64,000 bases of DNA from Afipia sp. GTDB lineage: Bacteria > Pseudomonadota > Alphaproteobacteria > Rhizobiales > Xanthobacteraceae. This document shows, one piece after another, positions 55,487-64,000 of this stretch (its first letter is position 1; the number at the start of each line of letters is the position of its first letter). The position numbers and the translations under genes are program-made. Under the pieces are notes generated by a model, which saw only the letters and a list, made by a program, of their open reading frames with translations, was not told where the DNA came from and ran no database searches. Where the stretch lies: contig JANQAK010000003.1 of NCBI GenBank assembly GCA_024707075.1, positions 1,426,001 through 1,490,000 of the forward strand, given 5' to 3'.

Positions 55487-55854
55487 TCACAAACCCGCGC
55501 CCCAGCTTCGGGCGGTCTTCACGATCCAGTCCCTATATAATGATAATGTCAGGGGGTGACCCCGGTAAGGCCGCCGCAGCCGGCGGAATTGTTCGCAGCG
55601 GTCGACCAACTCACCACGCCGGTGATGACGCTGCGGCCGTCCTGATCCTCGAATGCGGGTGCGCCCGAGTCTCCGGTGCAGGCGCCCATGCCCGCGCTCT
55701 TGTTCTGGGTTTGCGGATCGACCAGGCGAACCTGCAGCGTGCCGGGCCGGCCGGTGACGGCGAGTGGTGCGGCGCGGACGGTGCCGACGCCGGTATCGCT
55801 GCCTGCGACCTTGGAGCCGATGCCGACGACCGTGAAGTGCGAGCCTACAAGCAT
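55487..55854 (-). pseudogene. C-terminal relic of a trypsin-like serine protease
   Basis: About 120 codons matching the second barrel of a chymotrypsin-fold protease: VGIGSKVAGSD, then ACTGDSGAPAFEDQDG with the catalytic serine, VVSWST and a final CGGLTGVTPL...YRDWI segment. The catalytic His and Asp domain is missing, with a stop upstream. The last 25 codons are in another frame; one base seems to be missing in the run of five G at 55552-55556. Confidence 0.7.
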
Positions 55855-55961
55855 TCTGCTTTGCCCCGCTCACTTATAAATGAGCAGTTCAATCTGCTCC
55901 TAAAGATGGAACGGACGGCAGCGAAAACACGACAATGAGTTAGCCTTGGAACGCCTCTAAA

Positions 55962-56936
55962 CTACTTCCGAATCGAGATCTTGCCAGGATTCCATCTCAT
56001 GAGTGTAAATCCGGGCAGACGAATCACGTGAACGGGCAACGCCAACTCGATCGAGGCAAACAACGTATCGGCGTCCCGCAAGTCGAAGACTCCGCTTACA
56101 GGAAGTCGTCCAGCTGCATCGCCAATGACAAGTATCTTGCCGCGCTGATACCGCTCGACTTCCGTCATAACGTCGCTAAGCGGACGATTGTCAAATACAA
56201 CCTCTCCTCGACGCCACGACGCTGCTGTATCCATATCAATCGCGCGTTTCTGACCAAAACCTGTTGCTAGCGAGTAAGTTAGCAATTCTCCCGCCTCGAC
56301 GCGGATGGTCTCACGGTCGTCGGACAGACTTACCGCACTTTCCGTAACAGATACCGTCGTGGCCTCGCCGCGACGCACGGCGAATGCGGTTCCTAGAGCC
56401 TAGATGATGATATTTCCCGATTTCACAGAAAATGGCCTATTTCGGTCCGGCTTAACCGCCGCAAAAATCTGCCCTGTGTGAAGCGAGATGTTTCTGCCAT
56501 CGGCTCCAACATCAAAGCTCGTTGCGGTATCAAGATCGACTTGCGATCCGTCAACCAGAGTAACACTCCGAATCTCGCCAACCGATGTCCGATAATCAGC
56601 TAGGAGCGACGCTGGAGAACCGAAGAGACCGAATGCAAATGCCACTGCCGATAGACCAAAGGCCGCGATCATCAAGCCGGTAATAATGCGCCGGCCTCGT
56701 TTGCGACTCAAAACTGGCCCAAGCCGCTCCCAGAGCGCCTCGGCATTCTTGGCTGCTTCTTCGTGAGAATCATCGAATGCGCGCCAAGCGTCGAAAGATG
56801 CCCAATCGCTATCGGTCTCACTACCGGAATGAAGATGAACGATCCAAGCCAAAGCCTCGTCTCCTAGCGGATCTTTCGACCTCGCGCTCTCGGGAAGCTG
56901 GATTGGTGGCTTAGGTGGCTTAGGTGGCTGATTCAT
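55962..56936 (-). pseudogene. FecR-type anti-sigma regulator interrupted by an in-frame amber codon
   Basis: The reading frame is 324 codons with one TAG at 56400-56402 and no frameshift. The first part has a cytoplasmic anti-sigma region (ALAWIVHLHSGSETDSDWASFDAW, residues 29-52), a single membrane segment (ITGLMIAAFGLSAVAFAFGLF) and the start of the periplasmic FecR domain. After the stop the frame continues ALGTAFAVRRGEA and then the STN-like end (DNRPLSDVMTEVERYQRGKI). TAG probably replaces CAG by a C-to-T change. FecR proteins pass outer-membrane signals to FecI sigma factors, encoded just upstream. As read, the signalling half would be lost. Confidence 0.85.
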
Positions 56937-57025
56937 GGAACGCGGTTCTATCGTTTGGTAATTTCTCTATTTGATAGAACGAACGGAAAGTCAGAAGCCG
57001 CAATGATTTCGTGCAGAAATTCCGA

Positions 57026-57559
57026 TTAATCGCGCATTCTAGAGGCACAATGAGCAAGACCGGCCATTATGTACTTCGTGACCATGCTGGATGACACGCC
57101 AAGTTTGGCGGCCACTTCGGCATGGCTTAGACCATCGGCCCTATTCAGGAGCAAAGCCTGCCGCGTCTTCGGGGGAAGTTCATTCAAGGCAGCTTTCAGA
57201 ATTCCATACTGCTCTCGCGCTTCAAGATATCGATCGGGGTGGGATTGGGATCAATCGCTTCAAGCGCGTCATCTAGCGACCCGACGGACCCAATGATGCG
57301 ATTTCGACGAATAACGTCAACCGTGAGATTGCCTACGATTTTCCAGAGAAAAGACCGAGATCCATAAGGAAAGGAAACCTGGGAGCGACCGCGTCTCCAA
57401 AGCAAAAGGCGAACAAAAGAGATCCTGAACAACATCGGCAGCAGCTTCTCGGTCCTTCAAACGGCGAAACGCATGCTGCTGGAGTTCGCCCGCATAGCGC
57501 CGAAACAGCACATCCAGGTCGATTCCGCTTGAGGAGGCATCGGGAATATGGGCGGCCAT
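57026..57559 (-). pseudogene. FecI-type ECF sigma factor with two compensating frameshifts
   Basis: The corrected protein has about 177 residues. Region 2 begins DVLFRRYAGELQQHAFRRL and DREAAADVVQDLF in the first frame. The middle (YGSRSFLWKIVGNLTVDVIRRNR) is in a second frame, and region 4 (LNELPPKTRQALLLNRADG, LSHAEVAAKLGVSSSMVTKY) is in the third. The run of four A at 57415-57418 has one base too many and one base is missing near 57221. Such sigma factors drive iron or other surface-signal-dependent genes with their FecR partner. Start probably ATG at 57559. Confidence 0.8.
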
Positions 57560-57713
57560 AGGACTTTGACAGTGAGACTTAGCAATATCCGTACCAGCCA
57601 ACACCACGTCCGACAAAAGAATTAATTTAGACGGCTCCAAAATGCCCCGTAATCCCGACTACCGCGATGCTCGACAGGATCAAGGAGATGGAACGATCAT
57701 CCATTTCCTTCTC

Positions 57714-60700
57714 TCAGAATTTGATGTTCAAGTTTGCCTTGATACCCTGGTCAGCAAGGTTGGATCCGAACTGGGCGTTGTAAAACACGCCGAGGGTAGC
57801 GTTCGGTGCGATGGCGTAGTCGAGACCGGCCTCGATCACCGCGGCATCACGCGCGATCGGCACACCCCATATGGTGAAAGCGCTGCCGCCAGCGGCAAAG
57901 CACTGGATCGACACCGGCGCCACCTCGCCGAAGGCATGTCGCCAGCCAAACAGCACCTTCGCGGTCAGGCTCACCCCGCCGAGATCGAAAATCGTCGAGC
58001 CACGAAGACCGAGCGTGGTGAAGGTCGCATCGGTGTTCGATGAAGCACTCGTCAATGCGGCTGCGCTGCCCCGCTCGCTGAAGCCGTCCGTCCTAAGGTT
58101 GACATAGGCGAGGTTCACGTAGGGCTCGAAGCGAGCAATCCCGGCGTTGAAGCCATAGGCGAGTTCACCGAAGACCTGCGCGGTCGCAGCCCGATAATCG
58201 CTCTTCGGATTGTCAGTGAAGCCCGGAAAGACAACGCTGCGGTTAATGGTGATGTCATGCCAAGTGTAAGCAGCACCGGCGCGGAACGCAAAATCGCTCC
58301 AGACCGTACCGCCATAGAGACCAAGATGATAGTTGTCGCTCGACCCTGACGAAGCACGCTCCTTCGCGTTGAATGACGTGCTGCTGTAGCCAGCGACTGC
58401 ACCGAGACGCCAGGTGTCGAACATGGTTGCGTCGAGACCCGTGAAGAAGCCGCCAGAGGAGCGATTGAGGCGGGCCGCATTGCCATTGTTGCCGCTGTGT
58501 CCCCACGAGCCAAAGCCTTGCCCCCAAAGTGCGACACGACCGGTGTTGGACGGAGCAGACTGCGCACGACCGTTCTCGTAGGTGACGACCGGACCATCAC
58601 TGGCGCCGACGCTGTTGAAGGCGGCACGAATACGGTCGTTGACGGCGTTGCGCAGAAAGCGGCTATCCTCGATCAGTGCCGTTTTGATCGAGGCATGAAC
58701 CTCGCCCGACACCTGGTCGAAGGCATGGCGAGCGGCTGCGTCCGTCGGCAGCTGCATGATGGCGTCATAGAGCGGACCGCCAGCATAGAACAGATTTCCG
58801 CCGGACAAGCTCTGAACACCAGCTGCCGCAGACTTCTGGTTACGAGTTAATCCGGCATCGGCAAACTCGCGCACTCTCAACACATCGAGATAGGCGTTGT
58901 TGGCATCGTAGGTATCAGCAATGCCGGCGAAAGCCGACATGAATCCTGGCGCGGTGACGGAGCCGAACTTTCCGGTAAGACCGTTGGCAGTGGTTACGAG
59001 GGCGTAGCGCCCCACTTTCACACCCTGCGCTGAAACATCGAGCGCTGCACCTGAGATGTCCCCCGTACCGGATATGGCGACGCGATCGGATGCGCCCGAG
59101 GCATCGATCTCTGTGATCAGATGCGACCCAGCCGCCATGACGAGATTGCCATTGACGGTGAACGTACCGATGGAATTACCCGGTGACAGGATTCCACCCG
59201 CGGCGATCGTCACCACCGAGCCCGAGCCCGCGCCCGCCCCAACCGTGCCGTGACCAGCGAGTATGCCGCCGCTCGCGACATTAAAAGATCTGCCGAGTAC
59301 AGCATCGCCATGACCCGCGCTCGACCCGACAATCAGCGCACCAGCTGTGATATCGGTGGTACCGGTGAAGCCCGCTCCGTTGCCGTCATAGACCAGCGCG
59401 CCGGCTCCTGCCTTGACGAAAGAACCGGCACCGGCGATCACGCCAGTTAGGCCCAACGCCGTACCCCCGGCAACGTCAAACGAGCCCGATTGCTGCAACG
59501 ACACGTCTCGCGCCGTCGCGAAGCTCGCTGTTGTCGCGAGCGTGCCACCGCTGAACACCAGTCTACCCGATGCCATGCCCAGATTGGCGTCGGCCGATAC
59601 CGACAGCACACCGCCATGCAGCTCCGTGCCACCTGAATAAGTGTTAGTGCCAGTTAGCGTCAGCGTTCCGCCACCAGTCTTGACCAGACTTCCGCCGGAG
59701 CCACCTTTTGAGCCACCATCCGCGATCACACCGCTGACGGTCGTGGAATCGCCATTGCCGCCAACGGCGAGCTGGTTGCCGCCGAGAAAGAACGTGCCGC
59801 CGCCCGCGATCGAACCTGCGCTAATCTTGCCGTCACCAGTCGCGCCCGCCGTGCCGGAAAAATCGAAACGGCTATTTCCTTCGCCGTTGATCAACCGCGC
59901 GTTCCCGGACGTGCTGTTGCCTATGAACGCCACCACATCTCCGCTGTTGTTGATGGTAGCATTGCCAGCCGTGCTGCTCGCGTTGAAACCTGCCGTCGCC
60001 CCGCTGCTCAGGTTAATGGTGGCGTTGTTAGCTGTACTGTTCTCGAAAAAGGATACCGTTCCGTTATTCTTCACGTTGATCGTGGCGCTTCCAGCCGTGC
60101 TTGTACCGGCGAAGCTCACCACGCTCTGATTAGCGCTGATCGTGGCCGCAGCAGCGGTGCTGTTGTTATCGAAGGCCGCGATGCCACCATTGCTGACACT
60201 GATTCCGGCCACGCCAGCCGTGCTGGTTCCTTTGAAAAATATCCCTGTTTTGTTATTAAAAACGCCACCGCCGTCGGCATTGATGATGGCGGCACCGGCC
60301 GAGCTACGGTCGGAGAACGTCGTCGATCCGTTGTCGAAGTTCGCAATATGGGCGCCTCCGGCCGTGCTATCGCCTTTGAAAGAGGTCTGCCCATTGTTGT
60401 TGTCGATCGCGGCGATGTTGGCTGAACTGTTTTCGCTAAACTCTGTCGAACCGCCATTACGATTGCTGATCGTGGAAGTTCCGGCTCCGCTTCTGCCTGA
60501 AAATGTTGTCCGCCCTTCATCGTTGATAATGAGCGAATGATCGGCAGTGCTTTGATCGGCGAAGCTCGTCGTGCCATTCTGGCCATTGGTGATGACGGCC
60601 CGACCGGCAGTACTGCTCCCGAGAAATTCCGTCGAGCCGCCATCGCGGTTCGTAATGGTGGCACCGCCGACCGGGCCAGTGCCGGTGTCGCCGGCCGTGG

Positions 60701-61208
60701 CGGTGTCCGCAAAAATCGTCCGTCCTCCACCGAGGTTGCCGATGACCGCATTGCCGGCCGTGCTCTGATCAGCGAACAACGTCCTGCTGTCCTGACCGTT
60801 ACTTATGCGTGCGAGAGCAGCCGTACTGCTACCCCTGAAAAATGTCTCTCCGCCATTACTGTTGTTGATAGTAGCCGCATTCGCGGTGCCATCGTCAGTA
60901 AAAAGCGTGTCACCACCGTCTCTGTTGTTGATCGTCGCGGTACCCGCATCGCCAGTCGTGTTAGATGGCGGAGCCGCCCGATGAAAAAACGCTCCTTGAC
61001 CGTTGCCATTGTTGATGATCGTGCCCGGCGCGGGATTGGGATTGGCAGCGCTGCCATCGTAATCAGTCGTTTGAGCAAAAGCCGGCGTTGCCATGATAAG
61101 CGCAAGCCCCGCGCCCGCTCCCAGAGCGGACAACATCCTGCGCACGTTAAACGAATGCTTTTTCAACAACCTAGCTCCTGATTTCCAATGGTTGCGGCAG
61201 CCGTTCAA
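57714..61208 (-). CDS. Large autotransporter adhesin-like protein
   Basis: A 1164-residue type Va autotransporter. The signal peptide (KKHSFNVRRMLSALGAGAGLALIMATPAFA) is followed by a passenger in which a unit of about 20-24 residues, S-T-A-G-x-A-x-I-x-N-x2-G-G-x-T-x-F, recurs roughly 15 times (residues about 90-470). Then come autotransporter-associated strand repeats (TLTGTNTYSGGTELHGGVLS, about 500-740), and residues about 880-1164 form the C-terminal beta-barrel ending in NLNIKF. The annotated ATG at 61208 adds a poor, charged lead. TTG at 61169, preceded by AGGAG, gives a normal signal peptide and may be the true start. No catalytic motif was noted, so a surface structural or adhesive role is likely. 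Confidence 0.9.
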   Translation of the reverse strand: MNGCRNHWKSGARLLKKHSFNVRRMLSALGAGAGLALIMATPAFAQTTDYDGSAANPNPAPGTIINNGNGQGAFFHRAAPPSNTTGDAGTATINNRDGGDTLFTDDGTANAATINNSNGGETFFRGSSTAALARISNGQDSRTLFADQSTAGNAVIGNLGGGRTIFADTATAGDTGTGPVGGATITNRDGGSTEFLGSSTAGRAVITNGQNGTTSFADQSTADHSLIINDEGRTTFSGRSGAGTSTISNRNGGSTEFSENSSANIAAIDNNNGQTSFKGDSTAGGAHIANFDNGSTTFSDRSSAGAAIINADGGGVFNNKTGIFFKGTSTAGVAGISVSNGGIAAFDNNSTAAAATISANQSVVSFAGTSTAGSATINVKNNGTVSFFENSTANNATINLSSGATAGFNASSTAGNATINNSGDVVAFIGNSTSGNARLINGEGNSRFDFSGTAGATGDGKISAGSIAGGGTFFLGGNQLAVGGNGDSTTVSGVIADGGSKGGSGGSLVKTGGGTLTLTGTNTYSGGTELHGGVLSVSADANLGMASGRLVFSGGTLATTASFATARDVSLQQSGSFDVAGGTALGLTGVIAGAGSFVKAGAGALVYDGNGAGFTGTTDITAGALIVGSSAGHGDAVLGRSFNVASGGILAGHGTVGAGAGSGSVVTIAAGGILSPGNSIGTFTVNGNLVMAAGSHLITEIDASGASDRVAISGTGDISGAALDVSAQGVKVGRYALVTTANGLTGKFGSVTAPGFMSAFAGIADTYDANNAYLDVLRVREFADAGLTRNQKSAAAGVQSLSGGNLFYAGGPLYDAIMQLPTDAAARHAFDQVSGEVHASIKTALIEDSRFLRNAVNDRIRAAFNSVGASDGPVVTYENGRAQSAPSNTGRVALWGQGFGSWGHSGNNGNAARLNRSSGGFFTGLDATMFDTWRLGAVAGYSSTSFNAKERASSGSSDNYHLGLYGGTVWSDFAFRAGAAYTWHDITINRSVVFPGFTDNPKSDYRAATAQVFGELAYGFNAGIARFEPYVNLAYVNLRTDGFSERGSAAALTSASSNTDATFTTLGLRGSTIFDLGGVSLTAKVLFGWRHAFGEVAPVSIQCFAAGGSAFTIWGVPIARDAAVIEAGLDYAIAPNATLGVFYNAQFGSNLADQGIKANLNIKF

Positions 61209-61714
61209 AGAATCCGGTGCACGCGCCTATAACGACAAGCCCGATCGGTCGAGTGGGGCTTTACAGACCTTGTCCGCCTCCAACGTCACCTGAGCGTCCT
61301 CTGAGATCGTCGGCATGCCAGGCGGGCGCATCAGGCTCGCCGGAACTCACAACCGCCATCGAGAAAATACGGGATTGTGATGTAGCTCAGCAGTGCTGCT
61401 GCCGACGCGTGTTTTGCTGAATTGGAGAAGCACGCCGATCGCGCCTGGAGACTGGTCGTTGGATTGTCTCTCGACGCCGGAGTCGATTTTGCAATTGCGA
61501 TTGAGCCAACGGTGCAGCAGATGAAATCATCGCTGGCGAGCAAATCCTTGAAGACTATTGGCAGCTCACGTCGGTGGAAGCGCATGCCTTGATCAGACAC
61601 CTGCTTCCGGCAAGGATTTCCTCAACCCGGAGGCGTTCTGAGGGCAAAACTGACGAATACTCGTGAAACGCATCGGAAGATCTACGCGTCGAACAACACC
61701 AGACCATCGTTAGG
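61209..61714. other. Long gap with a possible degraded gene
   Basis: About 500 bases between the autotransporter and the permease gene. It should contain the autotransporter promoter. From about 61385 to 61640 on the plus strand two adjoining frames give protein-like sequence (CFAELEKHADRAWRLVVGLS, then EQILEDYWQLTSVEAHAL) that could be one broken gene. I do not recognise it. Confidence 0.35.
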
Positions 61715-62452
61715 TCAAGCAAAGATCAGAGCGCCCCCGGAGAGTAGCAGCATCACCAGTATGATTTTTCTGAAAGCCAGTTCGTTGACGTGCCGAAACG
61801 CAATTATGCCAAGGGCCGTTCCAGCGAACATCGCCGGTGCACTGACGACGAGATCGAGCGCGATCTTGGAAGAGAAGCTCTGCTGTCCGAGCAGAAGAAT
61901 GATCGCATAAATCTGCATCACAGCGATGAATGGCTGCACAAGCCCACGCTGCCCTCCTTTGGACATGCCACGCATGTCACACCAAATCGTTGGCACGGCT
62001 CCTGGCATTGCCGTCAACCCGCCGACCAATCCACCTCCAAAGCCGATCAGCGCAACAGTGTATTTGTTTGCGACATTCAATCCGGCCTGAGCAATCGGGC
62101 GGCGAAGTAACATATACGCAGCATATAGTGTGACAACGACTCCAAAGCCGAGCCTAAGAGAATGAGTCTCGGTGTTTTGAAGCAGATGAACCGCAATCGG
62201 AATTCCGAAAATACCACCTACAATCAATGGAATGCTGCCGCTCCACTGAATGTTTTGCCTGAGGGCCCAAAGATTGATGATCTGTATCACAACACTACAA
62301 ACCATCATGAGAGGAACGGCTTCCTGCGGCGGAAAGATACGCAACAGGATCGCACCAGCCACCGCCGAGAATGCAAATCCAGCAAGACCAGAGACAAATG
62401 CGCCTGCGAAAACAGCAATGCTTATGACAAGACCAGTCGTTAAATCGAGCAT
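61715..62452 (-). CDS. TauE/SafE-type anion permease
   Basis: A 245-residue membrane protein with about eight hydrophobic segments in two halves, each starting with the family's Gly-rich pattern (FVSGLAGFAFSAVAGAILL and GFGGGLVGGLTAMPGAVPT). TauE/SafE proteins are thought to export sulfite, sulfoacetate or related organic anions. It starts ATG at 62452, 16 bases after the small membrane-protein gene, which suggests joint transcription. Confidence 0.88.
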   Translation of the reverse strand: MLDLTTGLVISIAVFAGAFVSGLAGFAFSAVAGAILLRIFPPQEAVPLMMVCSVVIQIINLWALRQNIQWSGSIPLIVGGIFGIPIAVHLLQNTETHSLRLGFGVVVTLYAAYMLLRRPIAQAGLNVANKYTVALIGFGGGLVGGLTAMPGAVPTIWCDMRGMSKGGQRGLVQPFIAVMQIYAIILLLGQQSFSSKIALDLVVSAPAMFAGTALGIIAFRHVNELAFRKIILVMLLLSGGALIFA

Positions 62453-62468
62453 ATTGAAAACCCCTTTT

Positions 62469-62699
62469 TCAGTCGAAAGGGAGATAGACGTCGGATGGGG
62501 TCGATTGACTCACGCAAGCCTCGAAGAGCACCGAGGGCGATCGCATAGATGATTGGGGAAGTGCTTTGCTCAGAAAGACCCCACCAGCGAGATGGAGGAC
62601 AACGATCACGGCGCTGCATCCCAAAATCATCGGACTGGAGATGTGGTCTGCTTCGCGCTTTTTGGTCGCTCTGGCGGGTTTTGTGAGATCAACAGGCAT
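62469..62699 (-). CDS. Small single-span membrane protein, unknown function
   Basis: A 76-residue protein: a basic cytoplasmic lead (MPVDLTKPARATKKREADH), one membrane segment (ILGCSAVIVVLHLAGGVF) and a short polar tail. AAAGGAG lies five bases before the ATG at 62699, one of the best ribosome binding sites in the window. It precedes the TauE/SafE gene and might be an accessory subunit. No family recognised. Confidence 0.65.
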   Translation of the reverse strand: MPVDLTKPARATKKREADHISSPMILGCSAVIVVLHLAGGVFLSKALPQSSMRSPSVLFEACVSQSTPSDVYLPFD

Positions 62700-62796
62700 A
62701 GGAACTCCTTTCCCGTTGGAAATAGAAACCAACGGGATTGTGCGGGAGGCTGATAATTTGTTGCTAAGCGCTTATGACCACCGGTCTGCGAATACG

Positions 62797-63554
62797 TCAG
62801 TTTTGACCAATTTGGATTTGTCGACTCACGGCAACCCACGTCGCTTTCGCTACAGCCAACAATGAGCCGTCTTCACCATAAGCCGCAGCCTCTCCATACC
62901 GTTTGCGTCCTTCGCGGCCGGCTGGCCACGCGGTAATGACACAACGCTCTCCAGCGACCGGCCGATTTGCTATCCGCACCGACATTCGGCCCAGCAAGAC
63001 AGGAGCTGGATCAAACGCACCAAGTTGAGCGTCATATGCGGAAGCATATCCTGTAGGACAATCGAGGGCTGACCAGAGAAATTCAGGAGCGACGAAACCA
63101 TCCTCCGATATCAACGTCGAATCCGGGATCCATGCTGCCGCCAGCACGGGCGTCGTTTTGTGGGTATGGAGAGCGAGTGGAGCGACAAAGATGCGCAAAC
63201 CATCTCCCGGCTTTCTTGCTGGGCCGCAGACGAAGCATGTTGGCAGTGGATGTTCCTGAAAGAGGGTCGGTGCCTGCGCGCCTGCTTCGCAAGCCTCCTC
63301 GAACGAAGCTCTTTCCAGTCGCGAGAGTTCAACATTAGCCTGCCCCCCGAGGCGACGACCTTATCTCCGTCACTCAACTCCCAGGACTGGTTATTCTTCG
63401 CGCTCACCTCAAGTGGCTTTTCCAGAGGCGGCGGCAAATGCAATGTCACCTCAGCACTGCCTGGAATGTAATGCACCAACCGCCCGCACACATAGCCTCC
63501 ATTCCCCGAATTCGGAGGACCGCAAAAGTTCTTGTTAATGATAATAGAATTCAT
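62797..63554 (-). pseudogene. Thioesterase-like (hotdog-type) protein, frameshifted
   Basis: With one base restored the protein has about 252 residues. The first frame gives MNSIIINKNFCGPPNSGNGG, GRLVHYIPGSAEVTLHLPPP and VVASGG; the other continues ANVELSRLERASFEEACEAG, a CFVCGPARKPGDGLRIF motif and a second domain ending AVAKATWVAV. The CFVCGP-x4-GDGLRIF motif and two similar halves are typical of a double-hotdog protein related to acyl-CoA thioesterases. The run of six C at 63343-63348 appears one base short. It overlaps the quinone reductase gene by four bases. Confidence 0.7.
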
Positions 63555-64000
63555 CCCACGACCTCGCGCTTGTCGCCGCCGCCAGTTATCGGCTTGAGTA
63601 CAATTCGTCCCTGGGCACGTCGATTCGCCACGGCACGCATCGCTTCCTTAATCTGCTCCAGAGGAAGAATCCGATCGACGTGCGGGCGGATCCGCTTTCT
63701 TGTCAGCAAATCTGCAAGAATATCATTCATACGTGCGGCCCGAGCTGGGAATCTCTCCGCCCATGCGCCAGCAAAAACACCAATGATGGAATAATTCTTC
63801 AAGAGCAGGAGATTCATGGAGACTGAAGGGATGACGCCGCTCGCGAAACCGACCGGAATCAATCGCCCGTCCCACTTCATCAAGCGCGTCATCTGCTCGA
63901 AAATTTCGCCGCCGACATTATCGAAACAAATATCGACGCCTTCACCGGCAGTGATCGACTTGATCCGTTCACGGAGATTTTCCTTCCGATAGTTGATAAC
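63551..64000 (-). CDS. Quinone-reductase-type MDR oxidoreductase, 5' part outside window
   Basis: The last 149 codons of a zinc-free medium-chain dehydrogenase. Visible are VINYRKENLRERI, VDICFDNVGGEIFEQMTRLM, GRLIPVGFASGVIPS and the C-terminal LPLEQIKEAMRAVANRRAQGRIVLKP, all typical of the NADPH:quinone oxidoreductase branch. The N-terminal catalytic part and start lie beyond the right edge. It is upstream of and coupled to the thioesterase-like gene, which suggests acyl-CoA or enoyl chemistry. Confidence 0.85.
   Translation of the reverse strand, partial: VINYRKENLRERIKSITAGEGVDICFDNVGGEIFEQMTRLMKWDGRLIPVGFASGVIPSVSMNLLLLKNYSIIGVFAGAWAERFPARAARMNDILADLLTRKRIRPHVDRILPLEQIKEAMRAVANRRAQGRIVLKPITGGGDKREVVG

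Noticed and set aside
57714-61208. CRISPR-like or DNA-level tandem repeats
   Set aside because: The repetition is in the autotransporter protein; the DNA copies are too divergent and have no unique spacers.

Overview
The window looks like chromosomal DNA of an alphaproteobacterium of the Nitrobacteraceae (Bradyrhizobium/Afipia/Rhodopseudomonas relatives). The clues are high GC, an FnrL/AadR-type Crp-Fnr regulator with perfect TTGAT-N4-ATCAA boxes beside a fixI-type copper ATPase, small Porin_2-like proteins, and a dense set of C1 and nitrogen catabolic genes. No replication origin, CRISPR array, rRNA or intact tRNA was seen.

Layout. 1-3164: the 5' part of an Fnr regulator, two Fnr boxes and an orphan fixI-like ATPase. 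3200-15845: a minus-strand catabolic operon (zinc alcohol dehydrogenase, quinone oxidoreductase, ThDP enzyme, branched-chain-type ABC importer with a LivM-LivG fusion, SDR, shikimate-dehydrogenase-like protein, GMC oxidoreductase) opposite a GntR regulator; its substrate is unknown. 15872-17495: an ABC-F ATPase. 17594-32701: a long minus-strand array with a UrtABCDE-like importer, both subunits of an N,N-dimethylformamidase (DMFase), a Rieske-fold protein that has lost its metal ligands, a small GIY-YIG-like protein, a Sel1 protein and a complete urease set with fused UreA-UreB. 33001-46228: an XRE-cupin regulator, the complete N-methylglutamate (NMG) pathway (gmaS, mgsABC, mgdABCD), an AraC/GlxA-type regulator, purU and folD. 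46334-49452: a CbbQ/CbbO (NorQ/NorD)-type AAA+/VWA pair with no Rubisco or NO reductase in view. 49533-52526: aliphatic amidase amiE with amiR, amiC and a terminator-containing leader. 52527-57700: a decayed zone with a P-type ATPase tail, PhaC-like hydrolase, tRNA remnant, tiny secreted proteins, trypsin relic and broken fecR and fecI. 57714-61208: a large autotransporter. 61715-64000: a TauE/SafE permease, small membrane protein, thioesterase-like protein and the C-terminal half of a quinone reductase.

How the genes fit together. The centre reads as one programme for living on small amides and methylated amines. Importer and amidases (DMFase, AmiE, urease) would release ammonia, formate, carboxylates and methylated amines. 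GmaS, MgsABC and MgdABCD would convert methylamine through gamma-glutamylmethylamide and N-methylglutamate to methylene-tetrahydrofolate, and FolD plus PurU would carry the carbon to formate. The dimethylamine-to-methylamine step is not in the window.

Sequence quality. At least eight genes need one-base corrections to read through. Four corrections remove a base from a run of 4-5 identical bases; in most of the others one base is missing in or next to a short or long run. Sequencing error is a serious alternative to gene decay, except for the in-frame amber codon in fecR and the truncated ATPase and trypsin relics.
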